Assembly: GCF_014529705.1 (NCBI RefSeq)
Contig: NZ_JAANIH010000006.1
Location: forward strand, 140,789-204,788
Direction: 5' to 3'
Origin: Bradyrhizobium campsiandrae
GTDB lineage: Bacteria > Pseudomonadota > Alphaproteobacteria > Rhizobiales > Xanthobacteraceae
Length of the DNA: 64,000 nucleotides
Of the stretch, positions 38,178-48,336 are shown piece after piece; the stretch's first letter is position 1, and each line of letters begins with the position of its first letter. The notes beneath the pieces are model-generated. The model searched no databases. It had not been told where the DNA came from and worked only from the letters and a program-made list of their open reading frames with translations. A program made the position numbers and the translations under genes.

Positions 38178-39044
38178 ATGAGAAGCGCAGTTCCCGCCCC
38201 GGCCATCCGGGTCTACAACCTGTTCGGCGAAGCCGGCGACCTGCCTGATGTCGTCCATTGCGAGACGATTGCCTCGCGCTCGGTGCTGCACGACTGGAAG
38301 CTCGCGGTGCACCGGCATGCCCGGCTGCACCAGGTGCTGCTGATCGAGCGCGGCGGCGGCGAGGCCACGCTCGACGGCCGCCTGGTTGCCTTGAAGCCGA
38401 TGCAGATCGTCAACGTGCCGGTCGGCCACGTCCACGGCTTCCGCTTCATTCCGGGGACCCTGGGCTGGGTCCTGACCATCGCCGCGGAAATCCTCGACGA
38501 GGCGCTGCTCGCCGCCGAGGGACTCCGCGGCGTGCTGGCGCGATCCGCCGTGGTGCGCGGCACACCGCAGATCCGGGCCACCATGAAGCAGATCTTCGCC
38601 GAGCACGCCGCACGCGATTTCGGCCGCGCGCATGTGCTGCGTGCGCTGTCGGCGGCCATGGTCGGCCTCGTGGCACGCGCGCTGTCGGGCGAAAGCGGCG
38701 GCAGCGGCAGCGCGGAGTCAAACCTGTTCCGCCGCTTCGAGGCCCTGCTCGAACAGCATCATCTGGAGCGCTGGAGCGTTGCGGACTATGCGAAGGCGCT
38801 GGCGATCACGCCGACCCATCTCAACCGCGTCACGCGCGCGGCGACCGGCGATACCGCCTCGCACCTGATCCTGAACCGGCTGATCCGCGAGGCGCGACGC
38901 AACCTCGTCTATACCAATCTGCCGGTCTCGACGATCGCCTACGCGCTCGGCTTCGAGGATCCGGCCTATTTCAGCCGGGTCTATGCCGCGGCGACCGGAC
39001 TGTCGCCGCGTGCCTTTCGCGCGCAGCTTCACGGGGACGAATAG
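38178..39044 (+). CDS. pobR: AraC-family regulator of pobA
   Basis: A 288-residue AraC/XylS protein. The N-terminal cupin-type ligand domain contains HRHARLHQVLLIERGGGEAT. The C-terminal HTH pair shows WSVADYAKALAITPTHLNRV and VSTIAYALGFEDPAYFSRVY, then SPRAFRAQL. It is divergent from pobA and should activate it with 4-hydroxybenzoate, as in pseudomonad-type PobR; the ligand is inferred from context. An upstream open frame extends left, but the ATG at 38178 gives a standard start. The intergenic gap 38092-38177 should carry the operator; no clear dyad is visible. Confidence 0.85.
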   Translation: MRSAVPAPAIRVYNLFGEAGDLPDVVHCETIASRSVLHDWKLAVHRHARLHQVLLIERGGGEATLDGRLVALKPMQIVNVPVGHVHGFRFIPGTLGWVLTIAAEILDEALLAAEGLRGVLARSAVVRGTPQIRATMKQIFAEHAARDFGRAHVLRALSAAMVGLVARALSGESGGSGSAESNLFRRFEALLEQHHLERWSVADYAKALAITPTHLNRVTRAATGDTASHLILNRLIREARRNLVYTNLPVSTIAYALGFEDPAYFSRVYAAATGLSPRAFRAQLHGDE

Positions 39045-39225
39045 CGCCCCCTTGCAAACGGCGCGGCCATCCCCTATGTACGCGCCTCACTTTGTAATCA
39101 GGCAACCGACAATGCGGCAGTCACAGCAAGCATCAGTGCTGATGATGACGGCAGGGCTAATGCCCTGGTCCGCCGTGGATCTGCTTTGCGCCTGAACGAA
39201 CGTCACACCTGACAATCGAAGCGGC

Positions 39226-39303
39226 CCGGAGCGGATACGGCTCCGGATGCCGGTCGAGCTCTCGCGGTGTCCCGAGTCGTGCAAATCCAGCACGGGAGCT
39301 CGA
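39226..39303 (+). promoter_or_regulatory. Structured 5' leader of the EF-Tu paralogue
   Basis: Two structures precede the gene. CCGGAGC (39226-39232) pairs perfectly with GCTCCGG (39240-39246) around a 7-base loop. TCGAGCTC (39254-39261) then pairs with GAGCTCGA (39296-39303), enclosing CGTGC/GCACG (39278-39282/39290-39294) with a 7-base loop. The second ends 16 bases before the ATG, so it could mask the ribosome site. It is not a tRNA: the arms do not fit. Confidence 0.55.
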
Positions 39304-39319
39304 GCACCACAGGTGTCCT

Positions 39320-40525
39320 ATGTCCAAAGAGAAGTTCACTCGCCTCAAGCCCAACTGCAACGTGGGCACGATCGGCCATGTGGACCACGGCAAGACGACG
39401 CTGACGGCGGCGCTGACGAAGGTCTCGGCCGATTACGGCTGGGGCGCCTTCGTCTCCTATCAGGACGTCGCCAAGGCATCGGCTGCGCAAGGTACGCGTG
39501 ACGATTCCAAGATCCTGACGATCGCGACGAGCCACGTCGAGTTCTCGACGGCGGCGCGGCACTATTCGCACGTCGACTGCCCGGGCCACGCCGATTACGT
39601 GAAGAACATGATCACCGGCGCGGCGCAAATGGACGGCGCGATCCTGGTGGTCTCCGCAACCGACGGGCCGATGCCGCAGACGCGCGAGCATATCTTGCTG
39701 GCGCGACAGGTCGGCGTGCCGCGCATCGTGGTGTTCCTGAACAAGTGCGATGTCGCTGACGACCTCGAGTTGGTCGATCTCGTCGAGATCGAGCTGCGCG
39801 ATCTCCTGTCGAAGTACGGCTACGACGGGGACAATGCGCCGGTCATCCGCGGCTCCGCCATCCAGGCACTGCGCGGCGAGACCGGCCCGCTCGCGGACCA
39901 GGCGATCCTGAAGCTGTTCGAGGCGCTCGATCGCTGGATCGAGGTGCCCGAGCGGCCGAGGGATCGTCCGTTCCTGATGCCGATCGAAGGCGTGCAATCG
40001 ATCTCCGGCCGCGGCACCGTCGTGACCGGGCTGATCGAGCGCGGCACCGTCAAGCTCGGCGACGAGGTCGAGATCGTCGGTCTCGGCGAGACGCGCAAAT
40101 CGGTGGTGACGGGCATCGAGACCTACCGGAAGATCCTCGAACAGGGGCAGGCCGGCGACAATGTCGGCTGCCTGCTGCGCGGGATCGATCGGGAGGCGGT
40201 GCAGCGGGGCCAGGTGCTGTCGCGGCCGGGTGCTGCGAAACCGCACAGGGCTTTCCGCGCGGAGGTGTACGTGCTGACGAAGGACGAAGGCGGGCGGCAT
40301 ACGCCGTTCTTCAAGAACTATCGCCCGCAGTTCTACTTCCGTACGGCCGACGTGACCGGCACCGTCCAGCTCGACGACGGCGTCGAGATGGTGATGCCGG
40401 GCGACAGCGCCGAGCTCACGATCGAGCTCAACAAGGCGATCGCGCTCGAAGAGCGCTCGCGCTTCGCGATCCGTGAAGGCAACCGCACCGTCGGTGCCGG
40501 CATCGTGACTGCGATCGTGGAGTAA
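39320..40525 (+). CDS. Divergent elongation factor Tu paralogue
   Basis: A 401-residue GTPase with EF-Tu layout: P-loop [47 protein letters not shown], then domains 2 and 3 ([36 protein letters not shown]). Most of the core matches housekeeping EF-Tu, but switch I differs. The usual ARGITINTAHVEY reads [13 protein letters not shown]: the Thr that binds Mg is kept while the RG is lost, and the preceding loop is changed and lengthened. It stands alone, outside any ribosomal or tRNA cluster. It may be a stress- or antibiotic-related EF-Tu, as known for duplicate tuf genes elsewhere; that is inference. A structured leader precedes it. Confidence 0.9.
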   Translation: MSKEKFTRLKPNCNVGTIGHVDHGKTTLTAALTKVSADYGWGAFVSYQDVAKASAAQGTRDDSKILTIATSHVEFSTAARHYSHVDCPGHADYVKNMITGAAQMDGAILVVSATDGPMPQTREHILLARQVGVPRIVVFLNKCDVADDLELVDLVEIELRDLLSKYGYDGDNAPVIRGSAIQALRGETGPLADQAILKLFEALDRWIEVPERPRDRPFLMPIEGVQSISGRGTVVTGLIERGTVKLGDEVEIVGLGETRKSVVTGIETYRKILEQGQAGDNVGCLLRGIDREAVQRGQVLSRPGAAKPHRAFRAEVYVLTKDEGGRHTPFFKNYRPQFYFRTADVTGTVQLDDGVEMVMPGDSAELTIELNKAIALEERSRFAIREGNRTVGAGIVTAIVE

Positions 40526-40528
40526 TGG

Positions 40529-40555
40529 ATGGGGGCCGGATCGACCGGCCCCCAT
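40529..40555. terminator. Hairpin between convergent genes
   Basis: ATGGGGGCCGG (40529-40539) pairs with CCGGCCCCCAT (40545-40555) across a 5-base loop, just after the EF-Tu paralogue stop and 20 bases from the end of the convergent regulator gene. No T tract; probably acts for both. Confidence 0.7.
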
Positions 40556-40574
40556 TCAACCATGTCGATCGCGC

Positions 40575-41603
40575 TTACGCGCCGAAGCGGCGGCGATAGT
40601 CCTGCGGTACGGTCGCGAGCACGCGCAGGAAACTGCGGCGCATGGTTTCCTCGGATCCGAAGCCGCAGCGCTGGGATATCCGCTTCACTGGCAACCGCGT
40701 CTCCGACAGCATGCGTCGCGCAGCCTCCACCCGCAGCCGCTCGATGGCCCGAAGCGGGGTCAGTCCGGTCGCCTTGGCATAGTGGCGGCTGAAACTGCGC
40801 TCGCTCATGCCGGCCTCGCTGGCCAGTCGGGACAAGGAGAGGTCGCCAGAGAGATTCTTGCTGATCCATTGGTGCAGCGCCCCGAATTCGTCCTCGGCCG
40901 ATTGCAGCGACAGCGCCTCGCTGAACTGCGCCTGTCCACCCGGTCGCTTGAGGAAGACGACGAGATAGCGCGCCACCGCCAGCGCCGTGGTGCGGCCCAG
41001 ATCCTCCTCCACCAAAGCCAGCGCCAGATCGATGCCGGCGGTCACGCCGGCCGAGGTCCAGATCGAACCATCACGCACGAAGATCGGGTCGGACTCGACC
41101 CGTATGGCCGGGAAACGCTTCGCGAGCTCTGCGCAGTACGACCAATGGGTCACAGCACGCCGTCCGTCCAGTGCACCTGATGCACCCAGCAGAAATGCGC
41201 CGGTGCAGACCGACGCCACGCGCCGTGCTTTCTTCACACGCTGCCGCAGCCAGTCCAGCAGCGCTGGATCTGACGCGGCGAGATCAACCCCTGGGCCGCC
41301 TGCAACCACGAGCGTGTCCGGCGCACGTCCACGGCGTGGCAGCGGCTCGGTTGCGATCTCCAGTCCCGACGAAGCCGCCACGCGCGAGCGATCTTTTGCA
41401 ACCACCCGGAGGGCATAGGGCGGCGTTCCGCCCGCCTCCACGACCTGCTCGTTGGCGGTCGCGAACACCTGGAGCGGTCCCGTGACGTCGAGCAGCTGCA
41501 CCGCCGGATAGGCCAGCACCTCGATCACGCGCGCGGACCCGCTCCGCTGGGCACGCGAGATCGAACTTGGCGGAAACCGAGGGGACTTTGGCATTTGCGC
41601 CAT
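40575..41603 (-). CDS. GlxA-type AraC regulator with DJ-1/PfpI domain
   Basis: A 342-residue regulator. The N-terminal DJ-1/PfpI-like domain shows VIEVLAYPAVQLLDVTGPLQ, VAGGPGVD and VASVCTGAFLLGASGALDGR, with the nucleophile-elbow Cys in VCTGA. The C-terminal AraC HTH shows LSLSRLASEAGMSERSFSRH and PVKRISQRCGFGSEETMRRS. This family commonly controls neighbouring amidase- or isonitrile-type genes, and it is divergent (51 bases) from a related DJ-1/PfpI enzyme gene. The ATG at 41603 starts MAQMPKSPRFPP; the upstream open frame overlaps the divergent gene and is not coding. Confidence 0.9.
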   Translation of the reverse strand: MAQMPKSPRFPPSSISRAQRSGSARVIEVLAYPAVQLLDVTGPLQVFATANEQVVEAGGTPPYALRVVAKDRSRVAASSGLEIATEPLPRRGRAPDTLVVAGGPGVDLAASDPALLDWLRQRVKKARRVASVCTGAFLLGASGALDGRRAVTHWSYCAELAKRFPAIRVESDPIFVRDGSIWTSAGVTAGIDLALALVEEDLGRTTALAVARYLVVFLKRPGGQAQFSEALSLQSAEDEFGALHQWISKNLSGDLSLSRLASEAGMSERSFSRHYAKATGLTPLRAIERLRVEAARRMLSETRLPVKRISQRCGFGSEETMRRSFLRVLATVPQDYRRRFGA

Positions 41604-41654
41604 AGCCTGCCCCGCTAGGTTGGCCCTGTCCAGCCTCCCGTTGAGAGCAAACCC

Positions 41655-42368
41655 ATGATCCCGCAAGAGACGCACCTGCAAATCGGATCCCTGCTGTTCG
41701 ACGGTCTCGACCAGATCGACCTGACCGGCCCCTTCGAGGTGCTGTCGCGCATCCCCAACGCGACTTACCGCGTCTACGCCAAGACGGCCGAACCGGTTCG
41801 CGACGTCAAAGGCCTGAGACTCACGCCGGACGCGACGCTTGCGGAGGCGCCCCAGTTGGATGTGCTCCACGTGCCGGGCGGCTTCGGCCAGGAAGCCTTG
41901 ATGGACAACGAGGAAATTCTGGCCTGGATCGCCCAACAGGCCGCGGGTGCGCGCAGCATATTCTCCGTCTGCACCGGCGCTCTGCTTCTCGGCGCGGCGG
42001 GACTGCTCAGGAGACGACGGGCGACGACCCACTGGGCTTCGTTTCACCTGTTGCCGTTGTTCGGTGCCGTTCCCATCAACGAACGCGTCGTCGTCGACGG
42101 CCGCTGGATCTTTGCGGCCGGCGTCACCGCCGGAATTGACGGGGCGTTATGCCTCGCAGCCGAGTTACGTGGCGACGACGTGGCGCGCGCGATCCAGCTC
42201 TACATGCAGTATGCGCCGGAACCGCCGTTCGACGCCGGCTCGCCGGTGCGTTCTCCAGTCCCAATCCTCGCCCAAGAGAAGCGTGCCGTGGCCGGCATCA
42301 CGGCCCAACGGGAAGCAACTGCCCGGCGCGTGGCCGCAAAGCTCGGGATTGCCACGTCCAATCGCTAA
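41655..42368 (+). CDS. DJ-1/PfpI family protein, isonitrile-hydratase-like
   Basis: A 237-residue cytosolic protein. LQIGSLLFDGLDQIDLTGPF, VLHVPGGFGQEALM and IFSVCTGALLLGAAGLLRRR place it in the DJ-1/PfpI family close to isonitrile hydratase (InhA), which converts isonitriles to N-formamides. The Cys of VCTGA is the catalytic nucleophile, and the THWASFHLL segment and AGVTAGIDGAL follow. The C-terminal 30 residues are basic and Ala-rich. It is divergent from the GlxA-type regulator, its probable controller, and is followed by an NTF2-like gene after 37 bases. Substrate is unproven. Confidence 0.82.
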   Translation: MIPQETHLQIGSLLFDGLDQIDLTGPFEVLSRIPNATYRVYAKTAEPVRDVKGLRLTPDATLAEAPQLDVLHVPGGFGQEALMDNEEILAWIAQQAAGARSIFSVCTGALLLGAAGLLRRRRATTHWASFHLLPLFGAVPINERVVVDGRWIFAAGVTAGIDGALCLAAELRGDDVARAIQLYMQYAPEPPFDAGSPVRSPVPILAQEKRAVAGITAQREATARRVAAKLGIATSNR

Positions 42369-42405
42369 TTCGCGGAACTCACAATCGAACATCAAAGGAA
42401 AGATC

Positions 42406-42795
42406 ATGAGCACGAAAACCTTCACCAAGACCACCGCGCCAGACTGGCTCCTCGCAATGTGGAAGGAGATCGACGACAAGACCTTCGGCAAGGGATTTGA
42501 TTGCTTCGCCGAAGATGCGATCTGCAATCTCGGCGTCGCCGACTGGCACGGCCGCGAGGCGATCCGCAACAATCTGCGTCAGTTCGTCGATCGCGGCTTC
42601 CCGGCGCTCCACGACGTTGTCGAGTTCTGGGACAGCCCGGAGCTCAAGATCTTCCACGGCAAGGTCGCGATGCGCTTCGACGATCCCACCATCGCAGCCG
42701 TGAGGCCGACGATGGTCCATTTCTTCTATATGGACGAAAAGGATCCGACCAAGGTCAAGCACTGGATCGGTGCGGTGGGACCGACCGGCTTCTAG
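42406..42795 (+). CDS. NTF2/SnoaL-like protein
   Basis: A 129-residue soluble protein of the cone-shaped alpha+beta fold. DWLLAMWKEIDDKTFGKGFD, CFAEDAICNLGVADWHGREA, IRNNLRQFVDRGFPALHDVV and VHFFYMDEKDPTKVKHWIGA give the helix-then-sheet pattern with a hydrophobic pocket. Members act as small-molecule isomerases, hydrolases or binding proteins; this one is not further assignable. AAGGAAAGATC before the ATG is the ribosome site. It is probably co-transcribed with the DJ-1/PfpI gene and ends at a strong terminator. Confidence 0.75.
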   Translation: MSTKTFTKTTAPDWLLAMWKEIDDKTFGKGFDCFAEDAICNLGVADWHGREAIRNNLRQFVDRGFPALHDVVEFWDSPELKIFHGKVAMRFDDPTIAAVRPTMVHFFYMDEKDPTKVKHWIGAVGPTGF

Positions 42796-42816
42796 CTTTC
42801 AGTGTCGTGACAACAG

Positions 42817-42851
42817 AAACGGCCCCATCTTCGGATGGGGCCGTTTGATTT
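42817..42851. terminator. UUCG-loop terminator, bidirectional
   Basis: AAACGGCCCCATC (42817-42829), loop TTCG and GATGGGGCCGTTT (42834-42846) form a perfect 13-bp stem followed by GATTTT. With A-rich sequence on the left side, it can serve the NTF2-like gene on + and pcaG on -. Confidence 0.9.
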
Positions 42852-42865
42852 TGGACGGAGTCAGT

Positions 42866-43492
42866 TCACACGTCGAAGAACACCGTCTCGTCCGAGCCCT
42901 GCAAATTGATCGTGAAGGAATACACGACGTTGCCGGCGCGCTCTCCTCGCGTGGCAATCAGCGTCTTGCGACGCACCGGCGGCTCGACCAGATTGAGCAC
43001 GGGATCGGTGGCGTTGGCGGCTTCCTCGTCGGAGAAATAGAGCCGCGTGTTGAGGCCGATATTGATGCCGCGCGCGACGATCCAGACATTGACATGCGGC
43101 GCGCATTTGCGCCCTGCCCTGTCGGTGATCGCGCCCGGCTTGATGGTCTCGAATGTCACCAATCCGGTTTCGAAATCGGAGCCGGCGCGGCCCCAGCCGC
43201 GGAAGTCCGCGTCCAAAGCGCCGGCGGAGCGATCGGCGGGATGGTTGTAGCGGCCGGCTGCGTTGGCCTGCCAGATCTCGAGCAGCACGTCGCGCAGCGG
43301 CGAGCCGGTGCCGTCGAGCACCTTGCCTTCCAGCGTGATGCGCTCGCCTTGCGTGTTCGGCCTCACCAGCACGTTGGAAAAGTTCTTCTCGAAGATATCG
43401 AAACCCGCCATCGCCGGAATCAGGCCGATATGAACGTAGGGTCCGGCGGTCTGCGAGGCTGTTTCCTTGAGATAGTTGAGCGGCTGTGGCAT
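42866..43492 (-). CDS. pcaG: Protocatechuate 3,4-dioxygenase alpha subunit
   Basis: A 208-residue intradiol dioxygenase alpha chain: MPQPLNYLKETASQTAGPYV, VLLEIWQANAAGRYNHP, FRGWGRAGSDFETGLVTFET, and KCAPHVNVWIVARG. With PcaH it cleaves protocatechuate to beta-carboxy-cis,cis-muconate. The alpha subunit lacks the iron ligands and shapes the active site. It starts four bases after the pcaH stop, and the ATG at 43492 is the one that fits the family length. It ends at the bidirectional terminator. Confidence 0.95.
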   Translation of the reverse strand: MPQPLNYLKETASQTAGPYVHIGLIPAMAGFDIFEKNFSNVLVRPNTQGERITLEGKVLDGTGSPLRDVLLEIWQANAAGRYNHPADRSAGALDADFRGWGRAGSDFETGLVTFETIKPGAITDRAGRKCAPHVNVWIVARGINIGLNTRLYFSDEEAANATDPVLNLVEPPVRRKTLIATRGERAGNVVYSFTINLQGSDETVFFDV

Positions 43493-43496
43493 TTGC

Positions 43497-44384
<888 letters not shown>

Positions 44385-44393
44385 ATGCATTAC

Positions 44394-45314
44394 ATGAAAG
44401 AAATCGATCATTTGGCCCTCGATGGCCACGCCCTCGACCTGTTCCTGGCCGTGCTGGAGGAAGGCTCGGTGACGGCGGCCGCAACCCGGCTCGATCTGAC
44501 GCAATCGGCCGTCAGCCACGGCCTGAACAAGCTGCGGCGGATCGCCGGTGATCCGCTGTTTGCAAAATCCGGCCGCGGCATCGTCGCGACCGCCCATGCC
44601 CAGGCGCTGGCGGCAAAGGCGCGAGCGTTGATCGACGAGATGCGCAGCTTCGCCGGCGGCGTCACGTTCGAGCCGGCAAGCGCGCAACTTTCGCTGACGA
44701 TCGCCGCCAACGATTTCCAGCGCGACCTGCTGCTGCCGCGCTTCTTCGGACATGTTGCCGCGCAGGTGAAGGGCCTGAACCTGCGCGTGATCCCATCGCA
44801 ATCGCCCTCGCCGGCCATGCTGCGGGAGAATCGCTGCGACCTTCTGATCACCCCGTTGCCGCCTGTCGGCATCGACATCGTGCAGAAGCGGCTTTTGAGC
44901 CATCATTACGTCTGCCACTCCGACGCCAGGGCGCGTGCCGCGCCGGCCGTCCGTAACGCCTATCGCGCGGCGCGTCACATTTCGGTCGTCTATACCGACA
45001 ATGAGCGGCTTGACTTCGACCGCAGGCTCGCTGCCAACGGCCTCCACCGCGACATCGCCATCTCCGTGCCGAGCTTCTCCGGCGTGCCGGCGTTCCTGCG
45101 CGGCTCGCAGATGCTGGCGAGCATGCCGAGCCTGCTCGCCTCCGGCGTCATGCGCGGATTCGCACAAGCGCGGATTCCGCTGGCCTCACGCACGCGCACG
45201 CTAGCCGAATTGCCGATGTTCATGGTCTGGCACCAGCGCTACCAGAAGGACCCGGCGCATCGCTGGGTCAGGAGCCAGCTCGAGACAGTCGCAGCGACGG
45301 CCGCGCACGGCTGA
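44394..45314 (+). CDS. LysR-family regulator, probable pcaHG regulator
   Basis: A 306-residue LysR protein. The HTH region is LDLFLAVLEEGSVTAAATRL followed by DLTQSAVSHGLNKLRRIAGD, and PLFAKSGRGIVATAHA begins the linker. The effector domain spans about residue 90 onward (LSLTIAANDFQRDLLLPRFF). It is divergent from pcaHG and should control it, but its N-terminus differs from classical PcaQ, so I leave the symbol empty. The frame allows ATG at 44385 or 44394; both lack a strong ribosome site. Confidence 0.88.
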   Translation: MKEIDHLALDGHALDLFLAVLEEGSVTAAATRLDLTQSAVSHGLNKLRRIAGDPLFAKSGRGIVATAHAQALAAKARALIDEMRSFAGGVTFEPASAQLSLTIAANDFQRDLLLPRFFGHVAAQVKGLNLRVIPSQSPSPAMLRENRCDLLITPLPPVGIDIVQKRLLSHHYVCHSDARARAAPAVRNAYRAARHISVVYTDNERLDFDRRLAANGLHRDIAISVPSFSGVPAFLRGSQMLASMPSLLASGVMRGFAQARIPLASRTRTLAELPMFMVWHQRYQKDPAHRWVRSQLETVAATAAHG

Positions 45315-45458
45315 ACGCATCAGCTGCGTCCTATCGGTCACACCCATGTGCGGCAATGCTGCGCAGAGCACGGCGGCAGTACGGCTTCACCCTATAGGTT
45401 GATGCGCAAGCCCAGATGGACCGTCGCGGTCGCGCCACTGGTGTGACGACGTGAATCA

Positions 45459-46670
45459 ATGAAGAAAAGTCTTGCGCTCACGAGCGGCGCAATTGCGGCC
45501 TTGCCGGCGACCGGCGCCACTGCCGGGGAACTCGAAGACGTCAATGCGCGCCTCGTACAGCTGGAACGCCAGAATGCCGCGATCCGCAAGGAAAACGCCG
45601 CGCTTCGCGAGAACCAGAGGCTGCTCGACGAAAATAACCGGCTGAAATCGCTGGGCGCGCGGGCTTCGAGCGAACCCGGCAGAACTTCGTCTCAATCACG
45701 CCAGGCTGAGTTCGCCTCAACCTCAGCTCCCTCGCCACGAAGCCGCAATCCATTGCAGGCTTATGCCGCCCTGCCCATCAAGGCACTCCCACCCGAAGCC
45801 CCGGGACAGTTCAGGGCCTGGATCGAAGGCGGCGCGATCTGGAGTGGCGGGGATCCCGTGTTCAACACCTATAGCAGCAACAACAATGTCACCGGTGTCT
45901 TCGATCTGACGCCCAAGGTCGGCTGGGAAACAGCCATCGGATTCGACCATCGCTTCGCCGGATCTCCCTGGCACATCAACGGCCAATTCCGCTACGGCGA
46001 AGGCGGCAAGACCGACGGCACACGAACGATCGGCTTCCTCTTGCCCGGCGGGGTAACGGGAACACAAACCTTCGGGGCCGCTTACAAGGAAACCCACTGG
46101 CTCGCTGAACTTGCGGGCGGGCATGCCACCGCCGGGCACGGCCCGGACGCCCTCCAGCTAAAGGCGGGGCTTCGCATTCCCGAATTCCCCGCCCGGAGCT
46201 CGGACTCTAATGTCCAGGCTGGCACAGCCGGCGGCCTCTCCACCACGCAATCGATTTTCGATGACACGCGTGCGAGCTCCCTGGGCGCCGGACCACTCAT
46301 CGGTCTGGAAGGCTCGGCCCGGTTCGCCCGCCAATGGTCGTTCGACTATAGCGGCGACGTCGCCTTGCTGTTGGGGCGGCAGCAATCGCAGATCACGACG
46401 AGGAGCTTGTTCATTGGCGGCCCGCCTCTCACCGTCTTCGATCAGGTCGCAACGGGCAATGACCGGCAGTTTGCCGGCGTGCTGAGCGCAGACATTCAGG
46501 TCGGCGTCTCCTACTGGCTGACGCAGAACCTGAAGCTTGGCGCCTCCTACCGGCTCGATACGTTCATCAACGTGTTCAACGAGACCGGCAGATCCAACTC
46601 CGGTTTCACGCCGGACCGCTACACCCACGGTCCGCGCGTTACGCTGACGGGGCAGTTCGACGCGATGTAA
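45459..46670 (+). CDS. Lpg1974-type outer membrane beta-barrel protein
   Basis: A 403-residue exported protein. The signal peptide MKKSLALTSGAIAALPATGA is followed by a short coiled coil (DVNARLVQLERQNAAIRKEN, ALRENQRLLDENNRLKSL), then a Ser/Pro-rich linker to about residue 110. The barrel has alternating strands: GWETAIGFDHRFAGSPWHIN, YKETHWLAELAGGHATAG, QWSFDYSGDVALLLGR and LTQNLKLGASYRLDTFINVF, ending RVTLTGQFDAM. This is the pattern of Legionella-MOMP-like pore-forming proteins. Role: outer membrane channel or structural protein. It stands alone. Confidence 0.82.
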   Translation: MKKSLALTSGAIAALPATGATAGELEDVNARLVQLERQNAAIRKENAALRENQRLLDENNRLKSLGARASSEPGRTSSQSRQAEFASTSAPSPRSRNPLQAYAALPIKALPPEAPGQFRAWIEGGAIWSGGDPVFNTYSSNNNVTGVFDLTPKVGWETAIGFDHRFAGSPWHINGQFRYGEGGKTDGTRTIGFLLPGGVTGTQTFGAAYKETHWLAELAGGHATAGHGPDALQLKAGLRIPEFPARSSDSNVQAGTAGGLSTTQSIFDDTRASSLGAGPLIGLEGSARFARQWSFDYSGDVALLLGRQQSQITTRSLFIGGPPLTVFDQVATGNDRQFAGVLSADIQVGVSYWLTQNLKLGASYRLDTFINVFNETGRSNSGFTPDRYTHGPRVTLTGQFDAM

Positions 46671-46805
46671 CCATCACGCCCTTGCTGCACTCGATCGGGT
46701 CAGCCGCGGCGCCCTACCCGGAGGTATGCGTTGGTTCGGCATCAGGCGGCCGGCCCTTCGCCAAACCCACTGGTTGCACGCTGGCCGCCACGCTAGAATT
46801 CCGCC

Positions 46806-48110
46806 ATGACAGTGACCGACATTGCGAGCCGAACCTACAATCACAGCTGGCGGCTGGATCCCATCATCCGCAGCCTGCTTGATACTGACTTCTATAAGCT
46901 GTTGATGTTGCAGATGATTCGGGAGGACTACCCGGATCAGCAGGTGACCTTCTCGGTGATCAACCGCTCGCGCCATGTGCGCCTTGCCGAGATCATCGAC
47001 GAGGGCGAGCTGCGGGCCCAGCTCGACCACGCCCGGACCATCCGCTTCTCCAAGAAGGAGCTGATCTGGCTCGCCGGCAACACCTTCTACGGCAAGACCC
47101 ACATGTTCTCGGCGGACTTCATCCGTTGGCTGGCCGAATTCCGCCTTCCCGAATACGAGCTGCGCAAGGTCGAAGGCCAGTACGAGCTGCATTTCCACGG
47201 GCCATGGACCCACACCACGATGTGGGAGATCCCGGCGCTCGCCATCCTCAACGAACTGCGCTCGCGTTCGGCCATGAAGGGCCGCGGCCGCTTCGAGCTC
47301 GACGTGCTCTATGCCCGCGCCAAGGCCAAGCTGTGGACCAAGGTCGAGCGGCTGCGCAAGCTGGAGAATTTGCGGCTGTCCGATTTCGGCACCCGCCGCC
47401 GCCACGGCTTCCTGTGGCAGCGCTGGTGCGTGGAAGCGGTGAAGGAAGGGCTGGGTCCGTCCTTCATCGGCACCTCCAACGTGCTGCTCGCGATGGACAA
47501 CGATCTCGAAGCCATCGGCACCAATGCGCACGAGCTGCCGATGGTCGCGGCCGCGCTCGCCAGGGACGACGAGGAGCTGCGCTGGGCGCCCTACCGCATC
47601 CTCGACCAGTGGCGCCAGACCTATGGCGGCAATCTGTTGATCGCGTTGCCCGACGCCTTCGGCACCAAGGCCTTCCTGCGCGATGCACCGGAATGGGTGG
47701 CCGACTGGACCGGCTTCCGCCCCGACAGCGCGCCGCCGATCCAGGCCGGCGAGGAGATCATCGCGTGGTGGGAGAAGAAAGGCCGTAACCCCAAGGACAA
47801 GCTGCTGGTGTTCTCCGATGCGATGGACGTCGGCTCGATCGAGGAGACCTATCACCACTTCGCCGGCCGCGTGCGGCTCTCCTTCGGCTGGGGCACCAAT
47901 CTCACCAACGACTTCGTCGGCTGCGCGCCGGACGGCTCGTTCAACCTCGATCCGATCTCGCTGGTCTGCAAGGTGTCGTCGGTCGACGGACATCCGGCCG
48001 TCAAGCTCTCCGACAATCCGGAGAAGGCGACCGGCATGGCCTCGGAGATCGAGCGATACCTGCGCGTGTTCGGCGACGCCGGCCGCGTGCGCAAGCCGGT
48101 GCTGGTCTAG
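46806..48110 (+). CDS. pncB: Nicotinate phosphoribosyltransferase
   Basis: A 434-residue NAPRTase. [16 protein letters not shown] is the conserved N-terminal substrate loop. [37 protein letters not shown] (with the phosphorylatable His), [47 protein letters not shown] and [14 protein letters not shown] follow in order. It makes nicotinate mononucleotide from nicotinate and PRPP in the NAD salvage pathway. Length and motifs are complete. Upstream and downstream gaps of 135 and 225 bases indicate a monocistronic unit. Confidence 0.95.
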   Translation: MTVTDIASRTYNHSWRLDPIIRSLLDTDFYKLLMLQMIREDYPDQQVTFSVINRSRHVRLAEIIDEGELRAQLDHARTIRFSKKELIWLAGNTFYGKTHMFSADFIRWLAEFRLPEYELRKVEGQYELHFHGPWTHTTMWEIPALAILNELRSRSAMKGRGRFELDVLYARAKAKLWTKVERLRKLENLRLSDFGTRRRHGFLWQRWCVEAVKEGLGPSFIGTSNVLLAMDNDLEAIGTNAHELPMVAAALARDDEELRWAPYRILDQWRQTYGGNLLIALPDAFGTKAFLRDAPEWVADWTGFRPDSAPPIQAGEEIIAWWEKKGRNPKDKLLVFSDAMDVGSIEETYHHFAGRVRLSFGWGTNLTNDFVGCAPDGSFNLDPISLVCKVSSVDGHPAVKLSDNPEKATGMASEIERYLRVFGDAGRVRKPVLV

Positions 48111-48336
48111 CAATTCTCTCGATCGAGTAAACCGCACGCGATGAATACGCGATATTGGTTCGCCGATACCGCGTCAGTTCCGCTTCGCCGGTATTTGAAA
48201 CATCCGCTTCACGACGCTTTCACTCTAGCATGTGGTCCCCCGCAGTTTTCAGGTCCAGTTAAGCAACCATCCCCTCTACTTGGCGTTGCAGGCGCAACGC
48301 TCCGCTGGGGTCGTTGCGTGACTTGGGGAACGCAGG

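Noticed and set aside
39254..39303. tRNA-like fold before the EF-Tu paralogue, attractive because tuf genes often adjoin tRNAs
   Set aside because: Only about 50 bases, no canonical T-arm or anticodon arm, and D-arm bases are missing; better read as an mRNA leader structure.
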